NCBI RefSeq assembly: GCF_904846055.1
Contig: NZ_CAJGYV010000001.1
Span: 1,550,001 to 1,614,000 of the forward strand
Direction of reading: 5' to 3'
From: Psychrobacter ciconiae
GTDB taxonomy: Bacteria > Pseudomonadota > Gammaproteobacteria > Pseudomonadales > Moraxellaceae
Length of the DNA: 64,000 nt
The position numbers and the translations under genes are program-made. Shown piece after piece: positions 17,009 to 26,500 of this stretch. Below the pieces are notes generated by a model. That model did no database searches and was not told where the DNA came from. It saw only the letters and a program-made list of their open reading frames with translations. Each line of letters opens with the position of its first letter. The first letter of the stretch is position 1.

Positions 17009-17755
17009 ATGAATTATAGCTGGAATTGGGGCGTGCTGTTTGAGGCGACCGGCGTTGGCAGCGAGCTGTATTTTAATTGGATGCTGACAGGGCTTGGTTG
17101 GCTGCTTGTCATCGGTAGCATCGCTTGGCTCATTGCCATGGTGGTCGGCACAATTTTGGGAATCATGCGAACGCTGCCAAACAAAACGGCGCGAGCGATT
17201 GGCACCGCTTATGTGACTTTTTTTAGGAATATTCCACTTTTAGTTCAACTGTTTTTTTGGTTTTATGTTGCTCCTGGTTGGCTGACCCCTGCGCTGCAAG
17301 AGTGGTGGTATAAGGGTCTGTCGCCAAACACCTCCGCGATGATTTCGGCAAGCATCGGGCTTGGGCTGTTCACCGCCGCGCGAATTGTCGAGCAAGTCCG
17401 AACTGGCATTGAGTCGCTGCCGAAAGGTCAAATCAATGCCGCCTTTGCTTTGGGGCTGAATGTCAAACAAGCTTATAAAGAAGTGCTGCTGCCACAAGCG
17501 TTTCGGGTGATTTTGCCGCCCTTAAGCTCCGAGCTGACCAACTGCTTTAAAAATGCCTCGGTGGCGTCCTTAGTTGGGGTGATGGAGCTGATCAGCCAAA
17601 CCAAAACCATCAGTGAATACACCCAAAATAACTTCGAGATTTACACCTACGCGACGATTATTTATCTGGTATTTAACCTATCTTTGATTGCCATTATGGG
17701 ATTGATTGAGCGCAAACTTCGCGTTCCAGGGCTGATTGCAGGAGGTCAAAAATGA
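17009..17755 (+). CDS. gltJ: Glutamate/aspartate importer permease GltJ
   Basis: 248 residues preceded by GGGAGG. It is the inner-membrane subunit carrying the family's YVTFFRNIPLLVQLFFWFY and the EAA-type loop region INAAFALGLNVKQAYKEVLLP. Its start NYSWNWGVLFE is typical of GltJ. It overlaps gltK by four bases (ATGA), implying translational coupling. Confidence 0.94.
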   Translation: MNYSWNWGVLFEATGVGSELYFNWMLTGLGWLLVIGSIAWLIAMVVGTILGIMRTLPNKTARAIGTAYVTFFRNIPLLVQLFFWFYVAPGWLTPALQEWWYKGLSPNTSAMISASIGLGLFTAARIVEQVRTGIESLPKGQINAAFALGLNVKQAYKEVLLPQAFRVILPPLSSELTNCFKNASVASLVGVMELISQTKTISEYTQNNFEIYTYATIIYLVFNLSLIAIMGLIERKLRVPGLIAGGQK

Positions 17756-18423
17756 GCTTATCGACAGAACTTGCAACTGCCTATCCGGGGCTTTTAGGCG
17801 GGATGCTCACCACCTTAAAGGTGCTTGGGCTTGCCATTATTGGCGGTATTGGCTTGGGGACGATTTTGGCGCTCATGCGTTTGTCGGGCATCAAAGCGCT
17901 TGAAATCCCTGCCAAGCTTTATGTCAACTATTTTCGCTCCGTACCGCTGCTGTTGGTGCTGCTTTGGTTTTATTTTGCCGTACCGATGGTTTATTTTTGG
18001 ATTACGGGCAAATATTTGCTGCTTGATACCGCGTTTACCTCGTGCGTGGTGGCATTTATGGTCTTTGAGGCGGCGTATTTTTCGGAGGTCGTCCGCGCAG
18101 GGATTCAATCGATTGGCAGCGGTCAGGTCAACGCCGCTCGCGCCCTTGGCATGACCTATAAGCAAACTATGAGCTTAATCATTTTGCCGCAAGCGTTTCG
18201 CAAAATGCTGCCGCTACTGCTTCAACAATGCATTATTTTATTTCAAGATACCACGTTGGTTTTTGCCATTGGGGTGACCGATTTTTTCCGCGCCGCTTAT
18301 GTTCGCGGAGAGCTGATGGGGCTGCTCACACCTTACATTTTGGGCGCAGGGGCGGTTTATTTTGTTATCAGTCTTGCCGCATCAGTTGGCGTTCAACGGT
18401 TGCAACGGCGCTTTCGGTTTTGA
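17752..18423 (+). CDS. gltK: Glutamate/aspartate importer permease GltK
   Basis: 223 residues with AGGAGG ahead of the start inside the gltJ end. It is the partner permease to GltJ. Motifs: YVNYFRSVPLLLVLLWFYF, the EAA loop VNAARALGMTYKQTMSLIILPQAF, and the C-terminal FFRAAYVRGE. Length is normal for the family. Confidence 0.94.
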   Translation: MSLSTELATAYPGLLGGMLTTLKVLGLAIIGGIGLGTILALMRLSGIKALEIPAKLYVNYFRSVPLLLVLLWFYFAVPMVYFWITGKYLLLDTAFTSCVVAFMVFEAAYFSEVVRAGIQSIGSGQVNAARALGMTYKQTMSLIILPQAFRKMLPLLLQQCIILFQDTTLVFAIGVTDFFRAAYVRGELMGLLTPYILGAGAVYFVISLAASVGVQRLQRRFRF

Positions 18424-18445
18424 GGTTAGCGGTTTTAGCATTTGA

Positions 18446-18474
18446 TTAATAATTGGTTAATAATTGGTTAATAA
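18446..18474 (+). repeat. 11-bp tandem repeat (TTAATAATTGG, 2.6 copies)
   Basis: Two perfect units and a partial third fill the gltK-gltL gap. The tract is AT-rich and could vary in length; it ends about 26 bp before the gltL start. Confidence 0.8.
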
Positions 18475-18500
18475 TAACTAAAAAAGAATAGGGCAAAATT

Positions 18501-19355
18501 ATGGAAAATAACATGACAAATGAAATAAAAACGGACGCCGTTAACATTGATTTGAACGATAAAGACACCTTTCTTAATGATTTTGGTGGTTTGGTGACCA
18601 ACAACGGTCATGCAAGCGACGAGATTGTCATTAAAATGAGCGAGGTGAGCAAATGGTACGGCGATTTTCAAGTGCTGACCGACTGCACCGCTTACGTTCA
18701 CAAAGGCGATGTGGTCGTGGTTTGTGGTCCGTCAGGAAGCGGCAAATCAACATTAATCAAAACAGTTAACGGTCTTGAACCGTTTCAAAAAGGTCAGATT
18801 TTGGTCAATGGCGTGTCGGTTGGCGACCCAAAAACCAACTTACCCAAGCTGCGAAGCCAAGTTGGGATGGTGTTCCAGCATTTTGAATTGTTTCCGCATT
18901 TGACCATTATTGATAATTTAACCGTGGCGCAAATTAAGGTGCTTGGTCGCAAAGAGGCGGAAGCCAAACAAAAAGCCATGAGCTATCTTGACCGCGTGGG
19001 ACTGACCGCGCAAGCGCCAAAATATCCCGCGGAGCTGTCGGGCGGTCAGCAGCAGCGCGTTGCGATTGCTCGCGCCTTGTCGATGAATCCGGTAGCGATG
19101 CTCTTTGATGAGCCGACCTCCGCGCTTGACCCTGAAATGATTCAAGAGGTGCTTGATGTGATGATTGAGCTTGCTCGTGAGGGCATGACCATGATGTGCG
19201 TGACCCATGAGATGGGCTTTGCAAGTCAGGTAGCCAACCGGATTATTTTTATGGATGAAGGTCATATCGTTGAAAATTGCAGCAAAGATGAGTTCTTTGC
19301 CCATGCCAAAAGTGATCGTGCTCAGGCGTTTTTATCGAAAATTTTAAACCATTAG
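18501..19355 (+). CDS. gltL: Glutamate/aspartate importer ATPase GltL
   Basis: 284 residues, about 43 longer than usual because of an acidic N-terminal extension before the conserved core (which begins around [17 protein letters not shown]). Motifs: Walker [11 protein letters not shown]-loop [11 protein letters not shown], signature LSGGQQQR, Walker [15 protein letters not shown], switch CVTHEM. It powers the GltIJK importer and is the last gene of the cluster. A second ATG at 18513 could give a shorter form. Confidence 0.94.
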   Translation: MENNMTNEIKTDAVNIDLNDKDTFLNDFGGLVTNNGHASDEIVIKMSEVSKWYGDFQVLTDCTAYVHKGDVVVVCGPSGSGKSTLIKTVNGLEPFQKGQILVNGVSVGDPKTNLPKLRSQVGMVFQHFELFPHLTIIDNLTVAQIKVLGRKEAEAKQKAMSYLDRVGLTAQAPKYPAELSGGQQQRVAIARALSMNPVAMLFDEPTSALDPEMIQEVLDVMIELAREGMTMMCVTHEMGFASQVANRIIFMDEGHIVENCSKDEFFAHAKSDRAQAFLSKILNH

Positions 19356-19424
19356 ACCTTCATTTATTAAGTCTTTTGCAATTAAGAAAAATTGTCAGCC
19401 ATTTTGTTTGAAAGGGTAATTTGC

Positions 19425-19433
19425 TGCTACAAT
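19425..19433 (+). promoter_or_regulatory. Extended -10 promoter (TGCTACAAT) for rubredoxin reductase
   Basis: TG at 19425-19426 and TACAAT at 19428-19433 lie about 60 bp before the start at 19494, with no good -35. Confidence 0.5.
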
Positions 19434-19493
19434 GCTAAAGGTTTATTTTTTTAAAATTTAAAACTTATTTTTTGATGTGAAGTTGGAGTTGCC

Positions 19494-20672
19494 ATGAGTA
19501 CGGATTTGCCAGCAAATTCTATTGTTATTATTGGGGCAGGGCTTGCCGGTTGGCACGTGATTGATGCCATTCGCGCTAAGGATAAAGACGTTCCGATTAC
19601 CTTGATTACCAGTGATAATGGCGACCGCTACCACAAGCCAATGCTGACGGTCGCCATCAGTCAAAACAAACGGGTGGCGGATTTGGTTCGCGCCTCAGGT
19701 GAGGAGGCGGCAAAAGCTGCTAACATTACCTTATTGGCAAATACCTCCGTCACCGACATTGAGCCTGAAAACAAGCAGCTGCAACTGGTGTCCTCATTGC
19801 GATCCGACCCTGTTTATACCAATTATGCCACCCTGAGCTATGACAAATTGGTATTGGCGATGGGCGCGCGACCGATTTTTCCAAAAAGTCTGCCTGAAGA
19901 GCTGGTTTGGCACGTGAACCACATTGAGCGCTTTGGCGAGCTGCAAGAGCAGTTGCAAGGCGAGGCTCAGCGCGTGGCAATCGTCGGTGCTGGCATGGTC
20001 GGCACAGAAATCGCCGAAGACTTACTTAAAGCTGGTCATCGCGTCACCTTGATGGATATCAATCCTGCGCCGCTTGCGCAAATGCTGCCAGAACAAGCAA
20101 CGTCCCGCATTGCCGACGCCATCAAATCGCAAGGAATTGAGTTTTTGGGCGGCGCTCAAGTGCTGGATGTGGTCAAGAATGACGAAGGCACGCTTGAGGT
20201 CAGCTATCAGTTGGGTGATGAAGAAAAGTCCTTTATCGCGGATCACGTAATTGCAAGTACTGGCTTAACCGTTGATAAATTGCTGCCAACCGCTGCCAAC
20301 ATCGACTTTGACACCCGAACTGGCATTAAGGTTGATGCACCAACGCTGCGAACCACCACCCGTGATATTTACGCCATTGGCGATTGTATGTCAATTAACG
20401 GCGTGCCGTGCCGCTACGTTGCCCCGCTGCGCGCGCAAGCGGCTACCATTGCTGATGATATTTTAGGGCTTGAGCATTCAGGCTACGAGCATAAGCCGCC
20501 GATGATTCGCTTAAAAAATAAAGCCATCTCGGTTATGGCAACCGGAATCCCAACGGCAAGCGGCAATTGGCAAGTTAAAACCGAAACCGATGACGAGCTT
20601 GTTATGGAGCTGCTTGATAATGACGGCAAAATCCAAGCCAATGTCACGATTAAAGCGCCCGTTTTGGCTTAA
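19494..20672 (+). CDS. rubB: FAD-dependent rubredoxin-NAD(+) reductase
   Basis: 392 residues with TGGAG before the ATG. It is a two-dinucleotide-domain flavoprotein that passes electrons from NAD(P)H to rubredoxin. The FAD-binding site is IVIIGAGLAGWHV at the N-terminus; the NAD-binding site is VAIVGAGMVGTEIAEDLL near residue 160; the FAD-contact phrase is IYAIGDCM near residue 295, followed by CRYVAPLRAQA, typical of Acinetobacter-type RubB. No rubredoxin gene is adjacent. It converges on coaX. Confidence 0.88.
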   Translation: MSTDLPANSIVIIGAGLAGWHVIDAIRAKDKDVPITLITSDNGDRYHKPMLTVAISQNKRVADLVRASGEEAAKAANITLLANTSVTDIEPENKQLQLVSSLRSDPVYTNYATLSYDKLVLAMGARPIFPKSLPEELVWHVNHIERFGELQEQLQGEAQRVAIVGAGMVGTEIAEDLLKAGHRVTLMDINPAPLAQMLPEQATSRIADAIKSQGIEFLGGAQVLDVVKNDEGTLEVSYQLGDEEKSFIADHVIASTGLTVDKLLPTAANIDFDTRTGIKVDAPTLRTTTRDIYAIGDCMSINGVPCRYVAPLRAQAATIADDILGLEHSGYEHKPPMIRLKNKAISVMATGIPTASGNWQVKTETDDELVMELLDNDGKIQANVTIKAPVLA

Positions 20673-20698
20673 TTATTCATAAAATATTCTCAAAAAGG

Positions 20699-21424
20699 CT
20701 AAGGCGATTGCTGCTCAAAATAGCGCGCCAAGCCGTTTAACATCAAATCATGACGGATTCGAACTGGTCGGTTGATATGCTGGGCAATAATATTGGCATC
20801 GCCGCCGGTGACGATGAGTTCAAAATTAGGATGGCGATTGCTGATTTCATTAATCGCGCCAACGATGGATAGCAAAATCCCGCGATGAACCGCGTCCTGA
20901 GTCGTTGTGCCCTCACAAATGCTGTCAAACGTGCCGTTTGAAATGGTAATTTGCTTCGTTCCTGAAAACAGCGACTCGCGCTGAAGGTAAATATTGGGAA
21001 AAATGTAACCGCCCAAATGCTCGGCATGGTCAATCAAGTCAATGGTTACTGCCGTTCCGCAGCCGATGACGCATTGACGCTTGGCTTTGTCCACCGCGCC
21101 GAGCATCTGCAGCCAGCGGTCGCAGCCCAACTGATTGGCATCATAGCGACTGGTCATCAGCGGATGCTTGGCATCAACATGAACAAATTCAAAGGCGATG
21201 TCTAATTTGCTCAAAGTTTTGGCAACTTGAACGTTTAGCGCTTCGCCCAAAACTGAGGAAATCCCAATAAAGCTTGGCGCAAACTGCTCAAAGCGGTCGG
21301 TGAGTCCCATTAACAGCTCGGTCGGGGCTTGCAGGTGCTGCTTGGCATCATGAGCAATGATTTGTCCAAGCTCATCGGTCAGCCAGTATTTTAAGCGGGT
21401 GTTACCAAGGTCAAGCCAAAGCAT
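20699..21424 (-). CDS. coaX: Type III pantothenate kinase CoaX
   Basis: 241 residues with AAAGGA before the ATG. The cytosolic enzyme phosphorylates pantothenate, the first step of coenzyme A synthesis, and needs a monovalent cation. The ASKHA phosphate-binding LDLGNTRLKYW is at the N-terminus, GCGTAVTIDLI is in the middle, and LIVTGGDA is near the C-terminus. It lies just downstream of birA on the same strand, a common pairing. Confidence 0.95.
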   Translation of the reverse strand: MLWLDLGNTRLKYWLTDELGQIIAHDAKQHLQAPTELLMGLTDRFEQFAPSFIGISSVLGEALNVQVAKTLSKLDIAFEFVHVDAKHPLMTSRYDANQLGCDRWLQMLGAVDKAKRQCVIGCGTAVTIDLIDHAEHLGGYIFPNIYLQRESLFSGTKQITISNGTFDSICEGTTTQDAVHRGILLSIVGAINEISNRHPNFELIVTGGDANIIAQHINRPVRIRHDLMLNGLARYFEQQSP

Positions 21425-21532
21425 AGGCGTCCTTTGTTACAAGTTTGGTTAGAAGCAGTGGTTTTTTGCGTGCCGATTTCGGATTTTTCAAGATAGCTTT
21501 TTGTGACAAGATAACTTTTTAGAATTTAAAAA

Positions 21533-22510
21533 TTAGCCCATCACATCAATCGTTCCGGTAAAAATCGCGCAAATAGTACCGTCATCGCGCTGCAATTGCA
21601 AACAGCCGTTGCTATCAATTCCAACAACTTTTCCGTTCATGGTTTGGCTGGTTTCGCTGTCGCCCCAAGCGCTGTCTTGGTGAATGACTACGGATTTATT
21701 CAATAGCGCGTCAACTTGACGAAATTTTTGTAAAAAAGCGTTGGTATTTGGCTGCTCAATCTGATTTTGCTCGCGGATTAACTGCTTAAAATCAGTAACC
21801 GCATGGGTAAGCGCTTGACTGATTTGCTGATAAATTTCATTTAAACTTGGCAAATTAATGCTGTTTATTGAGTTTTTTTCACCGTTGTTTTGACAATTTT
21901 TTGCCAGTAACTCCGTAATATCCGCAAGACTTAGCGCATGATAACTCATGCCTTCGCGGTTATGGTCGTTAAGCTTTGGCGTGGCTTTGACATTCAGCCC
22001 AACGCCAATCACCACGCCAAGCATTTTACCTTGTTGCCAAACCGGTTCGATTAATATTCCGGCAAGTTTATTAAAATACAACAAGCTTTCTGCTTTATTA
22101 TTTGGTGGCGACTGCTGTTGATTGGATTGATAATAGCCCAAGTCGTTTGCCCATTTCACTTGAATCGGGGTTAGCTTTTGCGCTAAAAGCTGTCGGTTTA
22201 AGGTTTGGATAATCGGCATCTCAACCAATCGCTGACCGACGATTAATGACACAAGACCGCTAACTGGTATCGTTATCGGATGATAGAGCGATAAATAAAC
22301 GTTGCCAATGGGCGATTGCCAAGAGCGTAACCGCTGACCGCGACCGGCGGATTGTTGACTTGCGGTTAATAAATGCAAGGCGTTGCCATCAAGGTTGCCG
22401 GATTTAATATCCCTAATCAGTGCGGTATTGGTCGAGGGGCAACTGTCCAAATGCCGATGGTAAATAGGGCTTGAGTTTAACTTTGATGAAAAAATATTTA
22501 AGGTTTGCAT
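21533..22510 (-). CDS. birA: Biotin--[acetyl-CoA-carboxylase] ligase BirA, without repressor domain
   Basis: 325 residues from the ATG at 22510, chosen because the catalytic domain begins soon after; a TTG at 22651 would add 47 unlikely residues. It joins biotin to the carboxyl-carrier protein through biotinyl-AMP. Motifs: the biotin-binding STNTALI, AGRGQRLRSW for the adenylate, KWANDLGYY, and AGILIEPV. There is no N-terminal helix-turn-helix, so it should not repress bio genes as E. coli BirA does. Neither candidate start has a clear ribosome site. Confidence 0.92.
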   Translation of the reverse strand: MQTLNIFSSKLNSSPIYHRHLDSCPSTNTALIRDIKSGNLDGNALHLLTASQQSAGRGQRLRSWQSPIGNVYLSLYHPITIPVSGLVSLIVGQRLVEMPIIQTLNRQLLAQKLTPIQVKWANDLGYYQSNQQQSPPNNKAESLLYFNKLAGILIEPVWQQGKMLGVVIGVGLNVKATPKLNDHNREGMSYHALSLADITELLAKNCQNNGEKNSINSINLPSLNEIYQQISQALTHAVTDFKQLIREQNQIEQPNTNAFLQKFRQVDALLNKSVVIHQDSAWGDSETSQTMNGKVVGIDSNGCLQLQRDDGTICAIFTGTIDVMG

Positions 22511-22624
22511 AGTTTTATTCAGGTTGGAGGGTAAGGCGGCGGCGCGGTGGATTTGATATACTGAGCCGTTACTTGCCGCGGTTGGCGGGTAAGACAAAGG
22601 ATTGTGATGCTTGTTTGATGCTGG

Positions 22625-22633
22625 TGTTATGAT
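22625..22633 (+). promoter_or_regulatory. Extended -10 promoter (TGTTATGAT) for the TSUP exporter
   Basis: TG at 22625-22626 and TATGAT at 22628-22633 sit about 30 bp before the gene at 22664. Confidence 0.45.
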
Positions 22634-22663
22634 AAAAAAAATGTGGGACAAAAGGTAGGCTAG

Positions 22664-23470
22664 GTGATGATTTATTTGTGGTTTGTGATAGCAGGGGCGG
22701 TCGCTGGAACGTGCGCGGGACTATTTGGGGTTGGCGGCGGCTTGATTATTGTGCCCGTTTTGGTTTGGATTTTTACCGCTTATCATTTCTCCCCTGATGT
22801 GGTCACGCATATGGCGGTCGGAACGTCCCTTGCGACGATTGTTATTACCTCAATCAGCTCGATGATGGCGCACAATAAGCGCGGCGGCGTGCGTTGGGAT
22901 ATTTGGCGAATTATGGGGGCAGGGCTGGTCATTGGCAGTTTGGTTGGTGCGGCGATTGCTGAAAAAATCGACGGTCAAGCGCTTCAAGCTATCATTGGGG
23001 TTGGCGCGATTTTAATGGCGATTAAAATGCTGTTTTTTTCGAACAAAGAGCAGCTTGGCAAGCCATTACCATCTTCAGGCGTTCAGTTTGGCGCAGGGAC
23101 AGGGATTGGTTTGGCGTCGTCCATCTTTGGCATTGGCGGCGGCAGCTTGACCGTGCCGTTTTTAAACTGGGCGGGGCTATCGATGAAGCAATCGGTTGGC
23201 ACGGCAGCAGCTTGCGGATTGCCCATTGCCGTGGCAGGGGCGATTGGGTTTGCTTGGTTTGGGCAAAATATCGAAAATTTGCCTAAAGAAGCGATTGGCT
23301 TTGTCCATATTCCGGCGTTTTTATGTATTTCTATCGTCAGCTTTGTGATGGCAAAAGTCGGCGCAAAGCTTGCCCATCAGTTGCCTGCTGCTACGCTAAA
23401 ACGCGCGTTTGGGGTACTGCTGATGTTTGTTGGCGCTCAGTTGACTTTAAGTGGTCTTGGGATATTTTAA
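22664..23470 (+). CDS. TauE/SafE (TSUP) family membrane exporter
   Basis: 268 residues from a GTG; an ATG directly follows at 22667 and is an equal candidate. The inner-membrane protein has about eight hydrophobic helices in two similar halves, each with a glycine-rich signature: GLFGVGGGLIIVPVLVW and SIFGIGGGSLTVPFLNW. Members export sulfite, sulfonates or related anions; the substrate here is unknown. It diverges from birA. Confidence 0.92.
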   Translation: MMIYLWFVIAGAVAGTCAGLFGVGGGLIIVPVLVWIFTAYHFSPDVVTHMAVGTSLATIVITSISSMMAHNKRGGVRWDIWRIMGAGLVIGSLVGAAIAEKIDGQALQAIIGVGAILMAIKMLFFSNKEQLGKPLPSSGVQFGAGTGIGLASSIFGIGGGSLTVPFLNWAGLSMKQSVGTAAACGLPIAVAGAIGFAWFGQNIENLPKEAIGFVHIPAFLCISIVSFVMAKVGAKLAHQLPAATLKRAFGVLLMFVGAQLTLSGLGIF

Positions 23471-23543
23471 AAAAGCTTCGAGTGAAAATGGCGCTCATTT
23501 TAAGTTAAAATAGCCGCTTTCGTCATCAAAAGCTTTTATTTTC

Positions 23544-26500
23544 ATGCGCCTAAAATCTTTAAAACTGGCAGGGTTTAAATCCTTTGCCAACCCAACCACC
23601 TTTAGCTTTCGCCATGGCATCACCGCCATTGTTGGTCCTAATGGCTGCGGCAAATCCAACGTGATTGACGCCATCCGCTGGGTGCTTGGGGAAACCTCTG
23701 CCAAGCAGCTTCGCGGCGGCGCGATGAGCGATGTGATTTTTGCAGGGACGCAAGATAAAGCGGCCAAAAGCGTGGCAAGCGTTGAGCTGATTTTTGAGCA
23801 TACCCAAGATGAAGCCCACGGCATCCGCCACGAGCTGAACTTATATCATGAGCTTGCCATCAAACGGCAAATCAATCTTGACGGTCGCTCGGATTATTTT
23901 ATCAATGGCACGCGAGCGCGTCGCCGCGATGTGATTGACGTATTTTTGGGGACGGGGCTTGGCGCTCGCAGTTATGCGGTGATTGAGCAGGGCATGATTG
24001 GTCGCATTGTGGATTCAAGCCCGCTGCAACTGCGTGAATTTATCGAAGAGGCGGCAGGGGTGTCGCGATATCAAGCGCGCCGCGAGGAAACTCAAAAGCA
24101 GCTTGTCATTGCTCAAGAAAACCTAGCTCGGCTAAGCGATTTGCAAATTGAGCTTTCGCGTCAGCAAAAATCCCTTGCCAAACAAGCGGCAAGCGCTGAG
24201 CGTTACCAAGATTTGACTTTGCAAATTGATGCAGTTAAAGAAAAGCTTGCCATTCAAGACTGGTATCACGCCAAGCATCATCAACACGAAAATAAGCTTG
24301 CGTTGGATGCCGTCTCAAAACAAGTGATGGCGTTGCAGTCCGAAATTGACACGCTCAAAGCCAAGCAAGACCTATTAGATGATAAAATCAGTCAAGAATC
24401 TTGGCTCAAAGACCGCGCTCAAGACAAATATCATGACCTAAAATTGCGCCATCAACAATCCAATCAAGCCTTGCAAGCGCTCAAGGACAGCGAGCAGCAA
24501 TCGCGCCATCAGTTAGCGCGCGCTGACGAACAGTATCAGCAAGCCAGCCGAGATATTGAGCAATTAGAAATCACCTATCAAGAGCATTCCGACCGTTTAG
24601 CTGAGCTGACGCCAAAATTTGCCGCGATATCTGAAACTCGCCGCGATCAAGACGCAAAATTATCACCGCTAACAGATAAATTAACTGCGGCGCAATCGTT
24701 GCTCAATCAAACCCTTAGCCGACATCAAAAGCTAAATCAAGACCAAGCGCTAAATAAGCAAGCGTTATCGCAACTAGAAACTGCTCGTCAAAAATGGCAG
24801 CAGCAAAACGAAGCTTGGCAAACGCTTTGGAATAACAGCGCGATTGATAATGACTTAAAATCGCCGCTTGCTGAACAAATCGAAACTCTCAATCAGCAGC
24901 TTTGCCGTCATCAGGAACAAAAGCTTGCTTTAACTGAGCAAAAAGTCCTCTTAACTGATGAGCAGCGCGCCCTTCGCCAAACTCTAAAAGCAGAAGAAGC
25001 CAATCTTAAAAATCTTGAGACCAAAAGCGCCAAGCTTTCGGGTGAATATGACACGCTGCATCGATTGCTTCATCAAAAAACGGTAAAAACTGAAGCGAGA
25101 TTGATCGCATCGTCAACACCAACGGTTGTATCAAGCCAAAACGCGGCGGCTTTATCCTCTTTTCGTGAGCAAATTAAGCTGACTGAGTTAGGAAAATCGC
25201 AAAGTGCGGTGCTTGATTATTGGTTGATGCTATTTTTAGACAGTCAAATTTTACCAAAAACTGGCGCGGCAAAGGCGAGCGACAATACATCGCTTGCACA
25301 AAGCTTGCAGCCCTATTTAGCCGATATTTTGCAATATCAAGTTAACAACGACCCAAAATTAAATCATAGCCTTTGGTTATGGACGGACAATGAGGACAGT
25401 TTTGCTGAAAATATCCCTGAGCCACTGATTTCGCTAGACTCGTTAATTGCTGCCCCAAAACTTCGGCTTTGGCAAAACTGCTATTTGTGCTTAGAGCCAA
25501 TGGCAGAAATCGATGCCGCGCAATGGTCAGAAATGTTGAGCACGTTACCAAAATCGGCGCTGATTCTCACCCAAGAGGGCTGGCTTGTTGGCAGCTTTGG
25601 CACAGTTCAGTTAAACTGCTTCACCCGCGACAAGCTTGATGCGGAAAATCAGCAGTTTTTAACCCAAAGACTTGCCAAAGAAACCAGACTTAACGAGCTT
25701 GATGACGAATTAAACCTAATTGACCGTCAAATTGAGGATATCCAAGCAGTTATCAAATCCCATCAGCGTGAGGACAGCCGACTGGTTATTAGCATTGAGG
25801 AGCTTGCCGGTCAATTAAGCCAATTGCAACTGACTGACCAAAATATCCGTCAGCAGCACAACCAATCTCAGCTTGAACTTCGTCAGCACCAGTTAAACCT
25901 TGAGCGCTTGCAGGACGATAAAGCAAAGCTTGATATTGAGGCAAACGAGATTGAGTGCTTAGCCGAAACCCTTTTAGCAACACAACAAAGCATCAGCGCC
26001 GAGCTTAGCAGCAGTGAGCGTGAAGTCAGTCATATTCGCGCTGATATCGATGCCCAACAATCAAAAATTGAACAAATCACCACCGCGCAAAAAGTCAACG
26101 ATGACGAGTATCAATCGCTGCAACTTGCCATTCAAAAAAGTGAGATTGAGCGCCGTCATCACGAAGACGCGCTGCAAAAACGGCAAAAGGACTTAACAAA
26201 ATCAGCGCAATATCAAGCGCAATTGCGTCAAAAACTTGCTAATATCGAGCAAAAGCTGCCCAGTTTAGAACGTGAAGTTACCGAGCTGGCGTTAACTCTT
26301 GATGAAGAGTTGCAAGCGCTAACTGACTATCAGTCAAAGCTTTCTGCGCTAAAAATTGAGCATGGTCAAATTAAAGCCGAGCTTGACCAATTGCAGCAGC
26401 AGCATCAAGTCAAGCAAGAAGCCCAAAGCCTTGCTGCAAGCAGTCTTGCGGTCAGTGAAGAGCGGCTTTTGGACGCCAGCCGCCGCGTGGAAGCCCTAGA

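Noticed and set aside
18918-19304. A 128-codon antisense open frame over gltL
   Set aside because: GltL in the other strand has all ATPase motifs; the antisense translation resembles nothing.
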